From an uncultured Mediterraneibacter sp. (lineage in GTDB: Bacteria > Bacillota > Clostridia > Lachnospirales > Lachnospiraceae): a stretch of DNA of 42,080 bases. The notes beneath the pieces are model-generated. The model was not told where the DNA came from, searched no databases, and worked only from the letters and a program-made list of their open reading frames with translations. Both the position numbers and the translations under genes were made by a program. Below, in pieces: positions 25,501-34,100 of the stretch. Positions within the stretch are counted from its first letter, which is position 1. Each line of letters opens with the position of its first letter. The stretch is taken from assembly GCA_944376695.1 (NCBI GenBank), contig CALWDM010000020.1, positions 1 through 42,080 of the forward strand, in the 5' to 3' direction.

Positions 25501-27092
25501 TTATCGTCTGTCTCGATGATGTAGCCCTCTGCATCCAGGCCGTCTGCCTCATCTTTTACAAAGACGATATCACCTGTCTCTTCGCCGCTGTCCGCAACCG
25601 TGAGTACTGTTCCGAACAAAGCTTTGTAGTCCTCAGCAAGGGCTTCCGCCGCTGTCTTAAACGCCGCATCCTTATATACGATCTTTGTGCTGTCGCTGAC
25701 CGAAACCTCGCCTGCTTCTGTGCCGCCGTACCACTCAGCCAGCTCCGGGATAACCGTCGGTTTAGCATTTGTTCCGGCATTCTGATACTGTCCCGGGATC
25801 GTAACTGTATGTTCTACTGTTCCCTCAGCGGATTCACCGTCTTTTGTCACCTTATATATAAGCTTGATCTCTTTGTCAGTGAGCGGCTGATAGATCGTAC
25901 CGTCTTTTCCGACAACCTGCTCATAGTCAGCGAGGAACTCTACTGTCGTCCCCTCAGGCACTGTCTCAGAAAACTGAAGCTTCATCTCTTCTTCATTTAC
26001 TGTCGGCGCGCTTAAAATATCCGCGATCTCCTGAGCTGTGGAATCCGCCTTGATAGATCCCGGTTCAACAGCGTACGCCTCGAACTCTGCCACGGAGACA
26101 TTCGGCCAGTTGTTATCCCCACCGTTGTAATCATTTACTGTGAGCTTAATTTTTTTCGCCCATACGGGATTCTCCAGCGAGATAATCTCGTTTATTGTTG
26201 TGATGGGGGTACTGGTATTACAAACCTCTGTGAATGCCGCATCATCACTCTCGGCCACTTCAATCTTGTATCCGTCAATATTCAGCCTCTCCCAGATAAT
26301 GCGGAAGAACTGAACCCTCTGTGATGCCGGCAGAGTAACTGTCAGTGTACGCTCTTCTTTTGAATCCGACTTATTTGTCGCCCATCGGGTTTCCTGATCG
26401 CCGTCGATTGCCTTAGCGCCATCCTGGCTTCCGGGATTTGATGCGGTCTCTTCAAAATTGCTCACTGACGCTGTCCCTTCCAGGCAGTAGTTTTCTTCCG
26501 GAAGGATGTCATCCGGGATCTCGTCCTCATACACCTCAAACTCATAGACAGACACAGATTGCCAGTTACCTGGATTCAGGTCGTATCCGTCAACATAAAG
26601 GCGTACATACTGCGCCTTTACCGGGTTTGGCAGATGGATATTCTCGTTAATCTCCGATATCTGCCCTTCCCCTTCTTTTTCATAAATATCCGTCCATTCT
26701 CCGTTGTCCTCACCTGTTGCAGAAGTCTGGATCTTATAGCTGTGGATATTCGCGCGCTCCCACGCGATCACGAAAGACTGGAACGTTTTCTCTGATCCAA
26801 GATCCAGCTTCAGCCATTGGGGCGCGCTGTCGGTATGTTGTCCCGTCGCCCAGCGTGACTGGGGCTTGGCAGCCTCCCTGTTGATAATACCGTCAATTGC
26901 TTTGGAGGCAGTATAATCTGTTGTCTCCTCTTCGCTCGCCGTCGCTGTCGCGCTCAGCGCCAGATTTACCGGTTCTTCTCCCGCCGCCTTTACTTCGGTC
27001 AGCGGGGAGAACGGGCCTGCAAGCGTCACCGTCATTGCAGCCGCGAGAATGCAGGCGCTAAGCTTCTTTAAGCTTTTTCTGCTCTTTATCAT
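22557..27092 (-). CDS. Surface-anchored GH20 hexosaminidase or lacto-N-biosidase with CBM32 modules
   Basis: A 1511-residue secreted enzyme. In order it has a signal peptide (1-36), two F5/8C-CBM32 modules (about 40-190 and 199-345), an Ig-like linker, a GH20b domain (about 445-565) and a GH20 TIM barrel (about 568-945). Then come a LamG-like module (960-1135), a third CBM32 (1148-1305), two bacterial-repeat modules (1310-1455) and a VDTGD sorting tail. The acid pair D760-E761 in HIGTDEYY and the substrate-assisting VPEIDAPGHSGAF segment are intact, so it should release terminal beta-GlcNAc or GalNAc, or lacto-N-biose. HIGTDE replaces the common HIGGDE. It is the third gene of the GH2-GH29-GH20 operon, 17 bp behind the fucosidase gene. 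Confidence 0.9.
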   Translation of the reverse strand: MIKSRKSLKKLSACILAAAMTVTLAGPFSPLTEVKAAGEEPVNLALSATATASEEETTDYTASKAIDGIINREAAKPQSRWATGQHTDSAPQWLKLDLGSEKTFQSFVIAWERANIHSYKIQTSATGEDNGEWTDIYEKEGEGQISEINENIHLPNPVKAQYVRLYVDGYDLNPGNWQSVSVYEFEVYEDEIPDDILPEENYCLEGTASVSNFEETASNPGSQDGAKAIDGDQETRWATNKSDSKEERTLTVTLPASQRVQFFRIIWERLNIDGYKIEVAESDDAAFTEVCNTSTPITTINEIISLENPVWAKKIKLTVNDYNGGDNNWPNVSVAEFEAYAVEPGSIKADSTAQEIADILSAPTVNEEEMKLQFSETVPEGTTVEFLADYEQVVGKDGTIYQPLTDKEIKLIYKVTKDGESAEGTVEHTVTIPGQYQNAGTNAKPTVIPELAEWYGGTEAGEVSVSDSTKIVYKDAAFKTAAEALAEDYKALFGTVLTVADSGEETGDIVFVKDEADGLDAEGYIIETDDKITVKAEQATGAYWATRSILQIAKLNENAVPKGITKDYPKYEVRSFSLDVARKPASVDMLQDVAKAMAYYKMNDFQVHLNDNLIFYENAFFNGAEDARDRAYTGFRLESDIKEGGQNRQDLTNTDLYYTKDEFRSFILEARDMGVSIVPEIDAPGHSGAFTKVRPDLMLPEAQAVNGTAARAGEQFNLSGDTEDPNSYYSQSLAFVQDVWEEYLTEDMFDSSMTVHIGTDEYYGDADAFRHFSDDMIDFIQTSDRTVRMWGSLTALAGTGTVDVRSENVQLNVWNTGYSNPKQMYNDGFDLINTLDGSLYMVPSGNGGRGGYGDYLATENLYNNWTPNNMGGTVIPAGSEQMLGSTFAIWNDNIDTSAQGISEVDNFERFEDALPVLASKNWGEGGDLTFEELKDTQAELGDAPGSNPYSKASADANGEYMSYEFEEGAEQTDSSENGRDLKEVQNADIAGGSLTLKGGGSYVTTPIEKLSTGSTLAFDITLNTPAKAGQILFETDTPGSDDYAHDIRVMDDGRLGFRRELYDYYFDYKLPVGKQVHIEITTDTLSTTMTVDGVEYTATGIYRNRQTDNTVRKEGIKNATLLLPLQRIGSETNALQAEIDNVNVTVAQPAEDLYNKAGWTKESVDSETSMDSATEGLFEYAFDGNPGSIWHSNWKGVNDKVASQGGEAGNHASIEGVIDLGQKYTINQFSFTPRTGTASGQVTKADLYVKANEGDEWIPVAADKVFAADASTKTFYFDEQEVQYIRFVAKESNDGWVAVSEFDIGNAPAQSYTVYVEAQEGGTAQTSGNAVQQGGQVTVNADTEAGYTFAGWYDAVTDTKVSDDAVYTFAVTENTALTAKFTKNSEPEPGVTYHTVTINGQTVQVGHGQTFAQPADPVQEGYRFIGWYVGDVRYDFTQPVTSDLTITARFERINTSGEAAPSDTQNPVGGSNTTAAAVDTGDQTSPVMWAAALIGACAAAAAGVAVRRKKK

Positions 27093-27108
27093 AGTTTCCT
27101 CTCTTTAA

Positions 27109-30100
27109 TTAATTTACTTTTTTCCTATATGCGGTCACGACCGCTGCGCCCGCCAGAGCTGCCGCTCCTGCCCACAATATCGGGTATGCCGCGTCGCCGG
27201 TCTGTACAGCTTTGTCTGTGCCGTCGGTCTGGCTGCTGTTGGTCTGGCTGCCACCGATCTGACTGCCACCGGTCTGACTGCCACCGGTCTGACTGCCACC
27301 GGTCTGGCTGCCACCGGTCTGACTGCCACCAGTCTGGCTGCCACCGTCTGCACTGCCAGAACCTCCGCCCGGTCCCGGATCCGGCTGCTCTGTCTGCGCC
27401 GCCTTATATGACACGCTGATCTGTACATCTGCGGTGACGTTTTCGATCGTTCCGGTGTATGTGGTCTTTCCTGCCGCATCCGCTGCCGGTGTACCGTTGA
27501 CTGCAAGGACGTCGATCACATATCCTTCTGCAGCCTGCGCCGTATAGCTGATGCTTCCGCCTTCCTGCACAAATGAACCGTCCTGAATATCTCCGCTGAT
27601 ACTCAGAGTACCGGTACCATTGCCGGAATCCGTCACTTCCACTTTATATTTCGGGATTTCCGTCAGCTGTCCGATCGCTGCTGCCAGCGCCCGTACCTGG
27701 GCGTCAGCTTCCTCCTGGGTCACGTTCTCATTTCCGAATACGGTCTGTGCTGCCGCGATCGCCGCGTTCAGCGCCGCGATGGACTCCGAGGTATATACGC
27801 CTGTCTTCGCTTCCTCGGCCTGTGCCTCACTGATCTTTTCCCCCAGAGCGTTTTTATCTGTCGGGAGGGTCTCTCCTGCTTCTGTCAGCCGGATATCGAA
27901 CTTGTCCGTCTGAGGCGCGTTCTTCTGCCCCGCAGTGATCGTGATGACTCCTGCTCCCGGCTCATTGACTTTGACCTTAAAATCCACCGTCCTCACCTGG
28001 AGGTTTCCGCCTGAGTCAGCAGCAACACTATCCAGGCTTCCCGGTTCGATCTTTTCTCCTTCCCAGCTGATCGAGTTTGCCGAGCTTCCGCTCTTGTATG
28101 TCATTGTTACGGTGTATGTGCCGGCTGCCTGCGCATAATAGTTCAGGATCAGCTTGTCGCCGGAATTCATCCAGTTGACAAAAGCGTTCCCGCTCGCCCA
28201 GTCAGCTCCCCGGTCGATCCGAATGGCAGTACCTGTACCCGTATCCTCAAGTACAAGGTTCTCAGCCTCCAGTACTTTCGCCTCAGCATTTACTTCCGTT
28301 GGGAAGTAGAAGCGGTTCGTCTCTGTATAAGTGCTGAACGCGAATTTTGTCACGATGTCTGTATTTTCTGTCACTGTGAATGTATACGTGTTGGAATTTC
28401 TGATATCATTGCTCATCACGGATTCATTATTTATCAGCACATCCTCCACTGCATATCCGTCTGCAGGGCTGAAGCGGACTGTCACTTCCGTGCCTGCCGC
28501 GTAAGACGTCTGCTCCGGATCGAGCGCCGCAGTCCCGTTTCCTCCATCTACGGACAGTGTCACTTTGACTGCTGCCGCCATTGCCCCTGCTGCCGCTTCC
28601 AGTTTCTGGTATGCGAGCATCATAGCCAATGCATCTGGATCCGCTTCGCCCAGAAGAGCCTTTGCCTCTGCCAGGGCTGCCGCATAAGCCGCGTAATCTC
28701 CGATCCACTCTCCTTCCACTCTGCCGTCCACTGAGGTGACGAGTTCCTGGAGTTTGTCTTTTGTCATCCACTCTGCGTCAAGGATATTGACGGTCGCTGT
28801 ATCGTTGAATCCGAGGATCAGTTCTTCCGGCGACGGAGTATCGAGCACGATCGTAAAGTCCCGGCTCTCCACAGGCTCTCTCTCATCATCGGAACGTCTG
28901 CTCGTAACAGGCACCATAGCCTCTGTCACTCCGTCTCCCATTGTCACAGTCTTCGGGGTCGTATCAAAGTCGCCCTGGACCGCGCTTCCCGGATTTCCGG
29001 TGAGCAGCGCGGAGATCTCACCTTTTGAGCCTCCGACACGGATGACCTTGACATTGATCGTCTCGTCCTCGTTCATCGTGTATTTTGACTGTTCCAGTCC
29101 GATCATGCCGACGCCGCCGTTGTTGATCACATAAGCCGCCTCGATACCGATCGGGCCGTCCACAGCCCGGATGGTTACAGTATGTGTACCGTCCTCCAGA
29201 TCTGGTGAGGTGTACCATATCTGCCCTGTGGACCTGGAGTCCGCCTTGGTGGAAACAGTCACCGGTTCCCCACCGTCGATCGTTACAGCTGCATTTCCGT
29301 GTCCCGGATCCTTTGTCCCGACAATATAGAACTTAGAGCCGCGGAATGTGAAAGTGAGCTCACCGCCCGCCTTTGTCCAGCGGTTTGTGCCGTTGACGAA
29401 ATGGGATCCCTTCTCTGCCGTCCATGTAGAAGTCCCAAAATCAAATCCTGCTCCGTCATCAGTATTAGTGTCTTCGATATCGACTACTTCCATGCCTGCC
29501 GGTGCGCTTCCTGCCAGCTCAAATCCTTCGCTTGCCTTGTACACGCCAACTTCGCTGATCATCGGGACTTTCCCTTCCGGTACGGATACAGTGATCCTGA
29601 CCTGGTCCGCGCGGACCGCCGATGTGCGGACAAGGCGTTTCGCCCCGATCGTCTGTCCGCTGTCCATCTCTGTCCAGGCGCCGTCCCCAGTGCGGTACTC
29701 TACTTTATAAGAATTGATGCGCTGACCATTCTGGATCGCCTCTTCAATCGAAACAATGTCAAATCTCTTCTCCGTGCCAAGATCGATCAGGATCTGACCT
29801 GTGGAGGTGCCATCTTCAGTGGTCCAGTATGTACTGTCATCGCCGTCCACTGTCTTGCCAGGACCGAATGTGCTGCTGTTCCCACGGACTTCCGATACTT
29901 TAACTTCTGCCCCGGAAGCAGCTGCCATATTAAATGAGAACGTATCTTTAATATTTTCTCCGAACTCCGCCAGGCGCTCCAGGATCGCCTCGTCTACCGT
30001 ACCCTGATTATTCGGAGGGATATTCAGCAGGAGCGGGGAGTTATGCCCTACAGAATTAAAGTACATTGTTCCGAGAGCCTCGATCGACTTCGGAGAGGCT

Positions 30101-31146
30101 TTCGTGGTACCCCAGAACCATCCTGATGTGATACGCGCGTCAGCTTCCGGGACCGTCCACTGATTGCCGTCTTCCCAACCTAATGTATATCCGCCCTGGC
30201 TCCTGCTGTCAATACTGTTAGTGTCGTAATTGACCTTTGACTTGGACCATGTATTCTTGTCGGCATAGCCGTTTTCATTGCCGATCCAGCGTACGGTTGT
30301 GTAGGCCTGGGCACCGAACAGCATACAGTCGGAGTCATATTTGCCCGATGCTTTTCCTTCATATTTCTGGATCGTGGCAAACCATCTCTCAAAATCATAT
30401 TCCTGCGCGTTGGCGCCGCTGCCCTTTGCGCCGTCCATCCATACTTCTACGAAATGCCCGTCATTGCCATATCTGTCGTCGCTAAGTATTTCCTCAAGTT
30501 GATTATTGTAGTAATCATTATAATCCAGGACATCTTCTTCGGCGGATACCGGATTGCGGTTTTCGTCATAATATCCGTAGCTCGGATCATGGATATCCCA
30601 TGGAGACAGATACAGCCCCATATCGATATCATATTCCGTGCAGGCCGCGGATATCTCTTCCAGTATATCCCTTCTTCCAGTCTCCCCATCGCCCGGATAG
30701 TTTGTCGCCGCGTCTACATCATACTCTGTATAGTCACTCGCCCAGATACAGAATCCGTCGTGGTGCTTTGCTGTCACGATCAGTTTGTGGAACCCTGCGT
30801 CTTTGATCGCTTTCACCAGCGTATCCGCGTCAAAATCCTTAGTAAGCTTGAAAATTTCATTTGGGGTTTTGTTCCCATAATTCTCACCCCACTCGATCTC
30901 ATTGAATGTGTTCGGTCCAAAGTGGCAGAATGCCGCCAGCTCTTCCTTCTGATAATTGTACTGGTTCGTACTCGGCAGTACATTGTCGGCTTTGGGCTCC
31001 GGTGTAGAATTTTCTTCAAGCTGATCGTCCCCGATCCACGTCTCCGCCGCCTGTGCCTGAAGCGGCACGCCCACTCCGGCGAATGCGGATCCAGTCATCG
31101 CTGCCGCCATAAACAGGGCCAAACTTTTTGCTGCTTTTCTCTTCAT
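27109..31146 (-). CDS. Surface-anchored GH29 alpha-L-fucosidase, multimodular
   Basis: A 1345-residue secreted fucosidase. A signal peptide (1-33) precedes the GH29 barrel (about 45-400), which has LIVTAKHHDGFCIWAS and the nucleophile D238 in FVEVWMDGAKG. The architecture suggests the subfamily acting on alpha-1,3/1,4-fucose of Lewis-type glycans. Downstream are an F5/8C module (about 403-535), a beta module (560-680), Calx-beta (683-792), two FIVAR-like helical modules (793-862 and 1089-1162), bacterial repeats (863-942 and 1166-1249) and a CBM6/35-like module (946-1085). A GGSQT linker and a VQTGD sorting tail finish it. Its ATG overlaps the stop of the GH2 gene (ATGA), so the two are coupled. 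Confidence 0.9.
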   Translation of the reverse strand: MKRKAAKSLALFMAAAMTGSAFAGVGVPLQAQAAETWIGDDQLEENSTPEPKADNVLPSTNQYNYQKEELAAFCHFGPNTFNEIEWGENYGNKTPNEIFKLTKDFDADTLVKAIKDAGFHKLIVTAKHHDGFCIWASDYTEYDVDAATNYPGDGETGRRDILEEISAACTEYDIDMGLYLSPWDIHDPSYGYYDENRNPVSAEEDVLDYNDYYNNQLEEILSDDRYGNDGHFVEVWMDGAKGSGANAQEYDFERWFATIQKYEGKASGKYDSDCMLFGAQAYTTVRWIGNENGYADKNTWSKSKVNYDTNSIDSRSQGGYTLGWEDGNQWTVPEADARITSGWFWGTTKASPKSIEALGTMYFNSVGHNSPLLLNIPPNNQGTVDEAILERLAEFGENIKDTFSFNMAAASGAEVKVSEVRGNSSTFGPGKTVDGDDSTYWTTEDGTSTGQILIDLGTEKRFDIVSIEEAIQNGQRINSYKVEYRTGDGAWTEMDSGQTIGAKRLVRTSAVRADQVRITVSVPEGKVPMISEVGVYKASEGFELAGSAPAGMEVVDIEDTNTDDGAGFDFGTSTWTAEKGSHFVNGTNRWTKAGGELTFTFRGSKFYIVGTKDPGHGNAAVTIDGGEPVTVSTKADSRSTGQIWYTSPDLEDGTHTVTIRAVDGPIGIEAAYVINNGGVGMIGLEQSKYTMNEDETINVKVIRVGGSKGEISALLTGNPGSAVQGDFDTTPKTVTMGDGVTEAMVPVTSRRSDDEREPVESRDFTIVLDTPSPEELILGFNDTATVNILDAEWMTKDKLQELVTSVDGRVEGEWIGDYAAYAAALAEAKALLGEADPDALAMMLAYQKLEAAAGAMAAAVKVTLSVDGGNGTAALDPEQTSYAAGTEVTVRFSPADGYAVEDVLINNESVMSNDIRNSNTYTFTVTENTDIVTKFAFSTYTETNRFYFPTEVNAEAKVLEAENLVLEDTGTGTAIRIDRGADWASGNAFVNWMNSGDKLILNYYAQAAGTYTVTMTYKSGSSANSISWEGEKIEPGSLDSVAADSGGNLQVRTVDFKVKVNEPGAGVITITAGQKNAPQTDKFDIRLTEAGETLPTDKNALGEKISEAQAEEAKTGVYTSESIAALNAAIAAAQTVFGNENVTQEEADAQVRALAAAIGQLTEIPKYKVEVTDSGNGTGTLSISGDIQDGSFVQEGGSISYTAQAAEGYVIDVLAVNGTPAADAAGKTTYTGTIENVTADVQISVSYKAAQTEQPDPGPGGGSGSADGGSQTGGSQTGGSQTGGSQTGGSQTGGSQIGGSQTNSSQTDGTDKAVQTGDAAYPILWAGAAALAGAAVVTAYRKKVN
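27241..27345 (-). repeat. 15-bp repeat array encoding the GGSQT linker
   Basis: Seven contiguous 15-bp units encode GGSQT (one unit reads GGSQI) just before the sorting signal. The array is a flexible wall-spanning linker. Slipped-strand changes in copy number would change how far the enzyme reaches out from the wall. Confidence 0.85.
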
Positions 31147-34100
31147 GCTTTTTCCCTCTCTTGATCCGATAATTTATTTCTCTGGCTTTTTTTCTTAGCT
31201 GCCGCGATGACAGCCGCTCCTGCTGCCACTGCCGCTCCTGCCCACATTGCCGGCGCCTGTGTATCGCCGGACTGGACCGCTTTGTCTCCGCTGTCTGTCT
31301 GGCTGCCGCTTCCAGGATCGGTCTGGCTGCCGCCTGTAGAACCGCCGCCAGGTTTCTGCTGGCCATCTCCGCTTCCGGAGCCGCCCGCCTGTCTGAGAAG
31401 TCCCTTTGCCGCCTCAAGATCCGCCAAAGCCTGGACCTTCTCTTCCGGGGATGCGTTGACATCCTCAAGGATTGCCCTCAGTTGTGCCGCGCGGACACTG
31501 TATGCTTCCAGAGACTCCGCCGTATACCTGTCTGTCTGAGACATGATCTGATCCGCTTCAGCCAGCGCCGCGTCGATCTCAGCCTGAGTCGGCGGGATCA
31601 CCTGCGGTTTTTCCGATACGGTGATATTAAATGTCGTCGTCTTGCCCGCATACTCTACGATCACAGTAGTCATGTCTGTCGTAAGCGCTGTATCCAGGGC
31701 CGGTGTGAACGTAAAGTCCGCTGCCGCCGCATCTGAATATGCCGCTGTCCCTGTCGTACCGTCATTGTAGGTAAGCTCAAGTACCAGGCCTGACGGGTCG
31801 AGGGTTTCGCCCTCTGTATAGTTCACCTTGCATGGTGTCGTGATCCGTATCCCGGTCAGCTCCGGGTCAGCGGATTCTGTGACTTTGATCGTAAAGTCTG
31901 TCCTCGCACTTCCGGTATATCCGTACTGTCCGAGTCCAGTGACGATCGCTGTGGCTGTTCCCTCCGCGGTATTATTCTCATAAGATACAACGTAGTCAAT
32001 GCCGTATCTGAGCGGAGTATCGGCAAGCGTTACCGTGATCTCTTCCTCTGTCAGGGTCACCGGATGATCCGCGTCTGCCGCGGATACTTCCTTTACATCC
32101 GGTACAGTCACAGCTGCCCCACTGATATCCGTCAAATCTTCGGCCAGTCTTACTCGTACTTCCGCAGCTGTCATAAACTTATTCTGCTGCGAACCTTCGC
32201 CGTATGTCGTAACTCCTGTCAGCCTTACATACTGTGCGTCTGCCGCATCGAATTCTGCCAGCTTCCAGCCGACCGTATTCTCCCATGTTCCCTCTGCCGC
32301 GGTCTCCCATGTCTGGCCGTCCCTGCTGACTTCAATCTTGTATTGGCCTACCCGGCCGTTAGACTGTCCGCTTCTGGAATAATAACGGTATCCGTCGATC
32401 GTCTGTACACTGCCCAGATCAAGCGTGATCCAGCGTTCCTCCACCGCCGAGGTGTGGCCGCCTGAATAGTCTGTATGCCACCAGGTATTCAGATTATCAT
32501 CCAGCGCCGAGCCTGCCGGACCGTCAGTAGCGGACTGCCCTGTGTATTCGCTTCCGGCATTCGCCGTGATATTATCGACCGGGTAATCTCTGCTGTCGTC
32601 TTCCGGATCAGCAGTTCCCTGCACCTCCGCGCCCAGGTTGATCGTAAATGTATTTCTCTCGCTGTGGTCCTCGGACTCGATGATCAGGACCTTCTTCCCA
32701 TCATAAACCGGAAGCTCTGTGACTGCCGCGTTTTCTGACGTCTCATACTCAAGACTGCCGACCACGACTGCCTCTGTATTGAACTCTCCTGCCTTAAGGT
32801 CTCCTTCGCCTACGTCCAGGCCGTTGACTGTCATGGATGTGAAGTCTGCCCCCGAATACGTCGTGTAGGATCCGGTCCATTCATTGAGCACGACCTCCGT
32901 AATGGCTACACTCGGATTTTTCAGGTCTGACGGAATCGGATTCTTTACATACAGCTTCACAAAAGTTGCCGTCTGTGGTTCAAAGTCATACGTGTATTGC
33001 CTTACATTTTTGGATATATCTTCCGACGCGATCGTTTCTTCCGCGCTCACCAGTGTCCAGCTGTCAGCTTCTCCTGTCTCTGAGATATAGATCTTTGTTG
33101 TACCCGCGTCCGGATATCTCAGTCCGCTGCCATCTTTTGCAAAGTATACGATCACCTGTCCGATCCTCTGCTGCGTGTCGTAGCGGAACGTGATCTCCGC
33201 GTCTGTGTCGCTGTTCTTATTCGTGCTGTTCCAGTTGCTCCATGCGCTCGTGTTTGCGGCTCCACTGTTATTTGCGTCCATCGCCGTATTTCCATCGTTG
33301 ATCGCGGAGAGTGTATCTGACCAGAATTTCTCCTCGATATCCTGGCTCAGTTCTGACGCTTGTCCGGCCACATTGCCTCCGATCGTCACCTGCTGCTCCT
33401 GCACGCGCACCGACGCTGTAACTGTCAGCTCCTGTCCGAGTACATTTGCCGTACCTGTCAGGTTCACTGTTCCCGCCTGGTCATAGCTGCCCTCCGGCTC
33501 GCCCCATGTTACCGGGAAGGATGCGCTGATCACTTCTCCGCTCTGGAGCACTGCGGGCCTTGTGTCCGGAAGTGTGGGCGGCTGTCCCACCGGAACTGCG
33601 GTGGAATAGTTGAGCAGAGCCGCTACCTGATCGATCATGTTGACAGTTACACTGACCCTGTCCCCTTCATCCGTCACGCCTGCAACAGAAAATGTCCCTG
33701 TCTGGGTGGTCTGATCTTCTGTGATCGTGTCCCAGCTGACTGTTACGTCTTTGCTCGTGCCATCGGAGTATACCGCCTTCACTGCCTCCGGAAGCTGCGG
33801 CATATTGCCTGTCTTTACGTAATAATTTCTGGACATCTCATAGTACCGGAGCGTCACTCCCCCTGTCGTATCCGCAGCCGGTGTTGTTGTGATCTTAACA
33901 GTTGCGGGATCCAGTCCCTCTGCGCTCGCGGTGACCGTGATCTCGCCTGCATTTTTCGTAGACTGAATGATCGCTGTCAGAGAGCCGCTGAATGCGTTTC
34001 TGTTATTGTCCTGGTAAGACTGGTGGTCGTCCTGCTTCCCGTTGTCCACTCCGACCAGCCTGCCTTCTCCCTCTACGGTGAACTTCACATTGTTCGCCGC

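Noticed and set aside
27241-27345. CRISPR-like regular repeat
   Set aside because: The units are 15 bp, contiguous without spacers, and encode a GGSQT linker in frame.
29299-29937. Long plus-strand frames inside the glycosidase operon and the PTS gene (also 25035-26015, 33360-34154, 38610-39524)
   Set aside because: They are antisense to enzymes with complete catalytic motifs and arise from high GC and codon bias.
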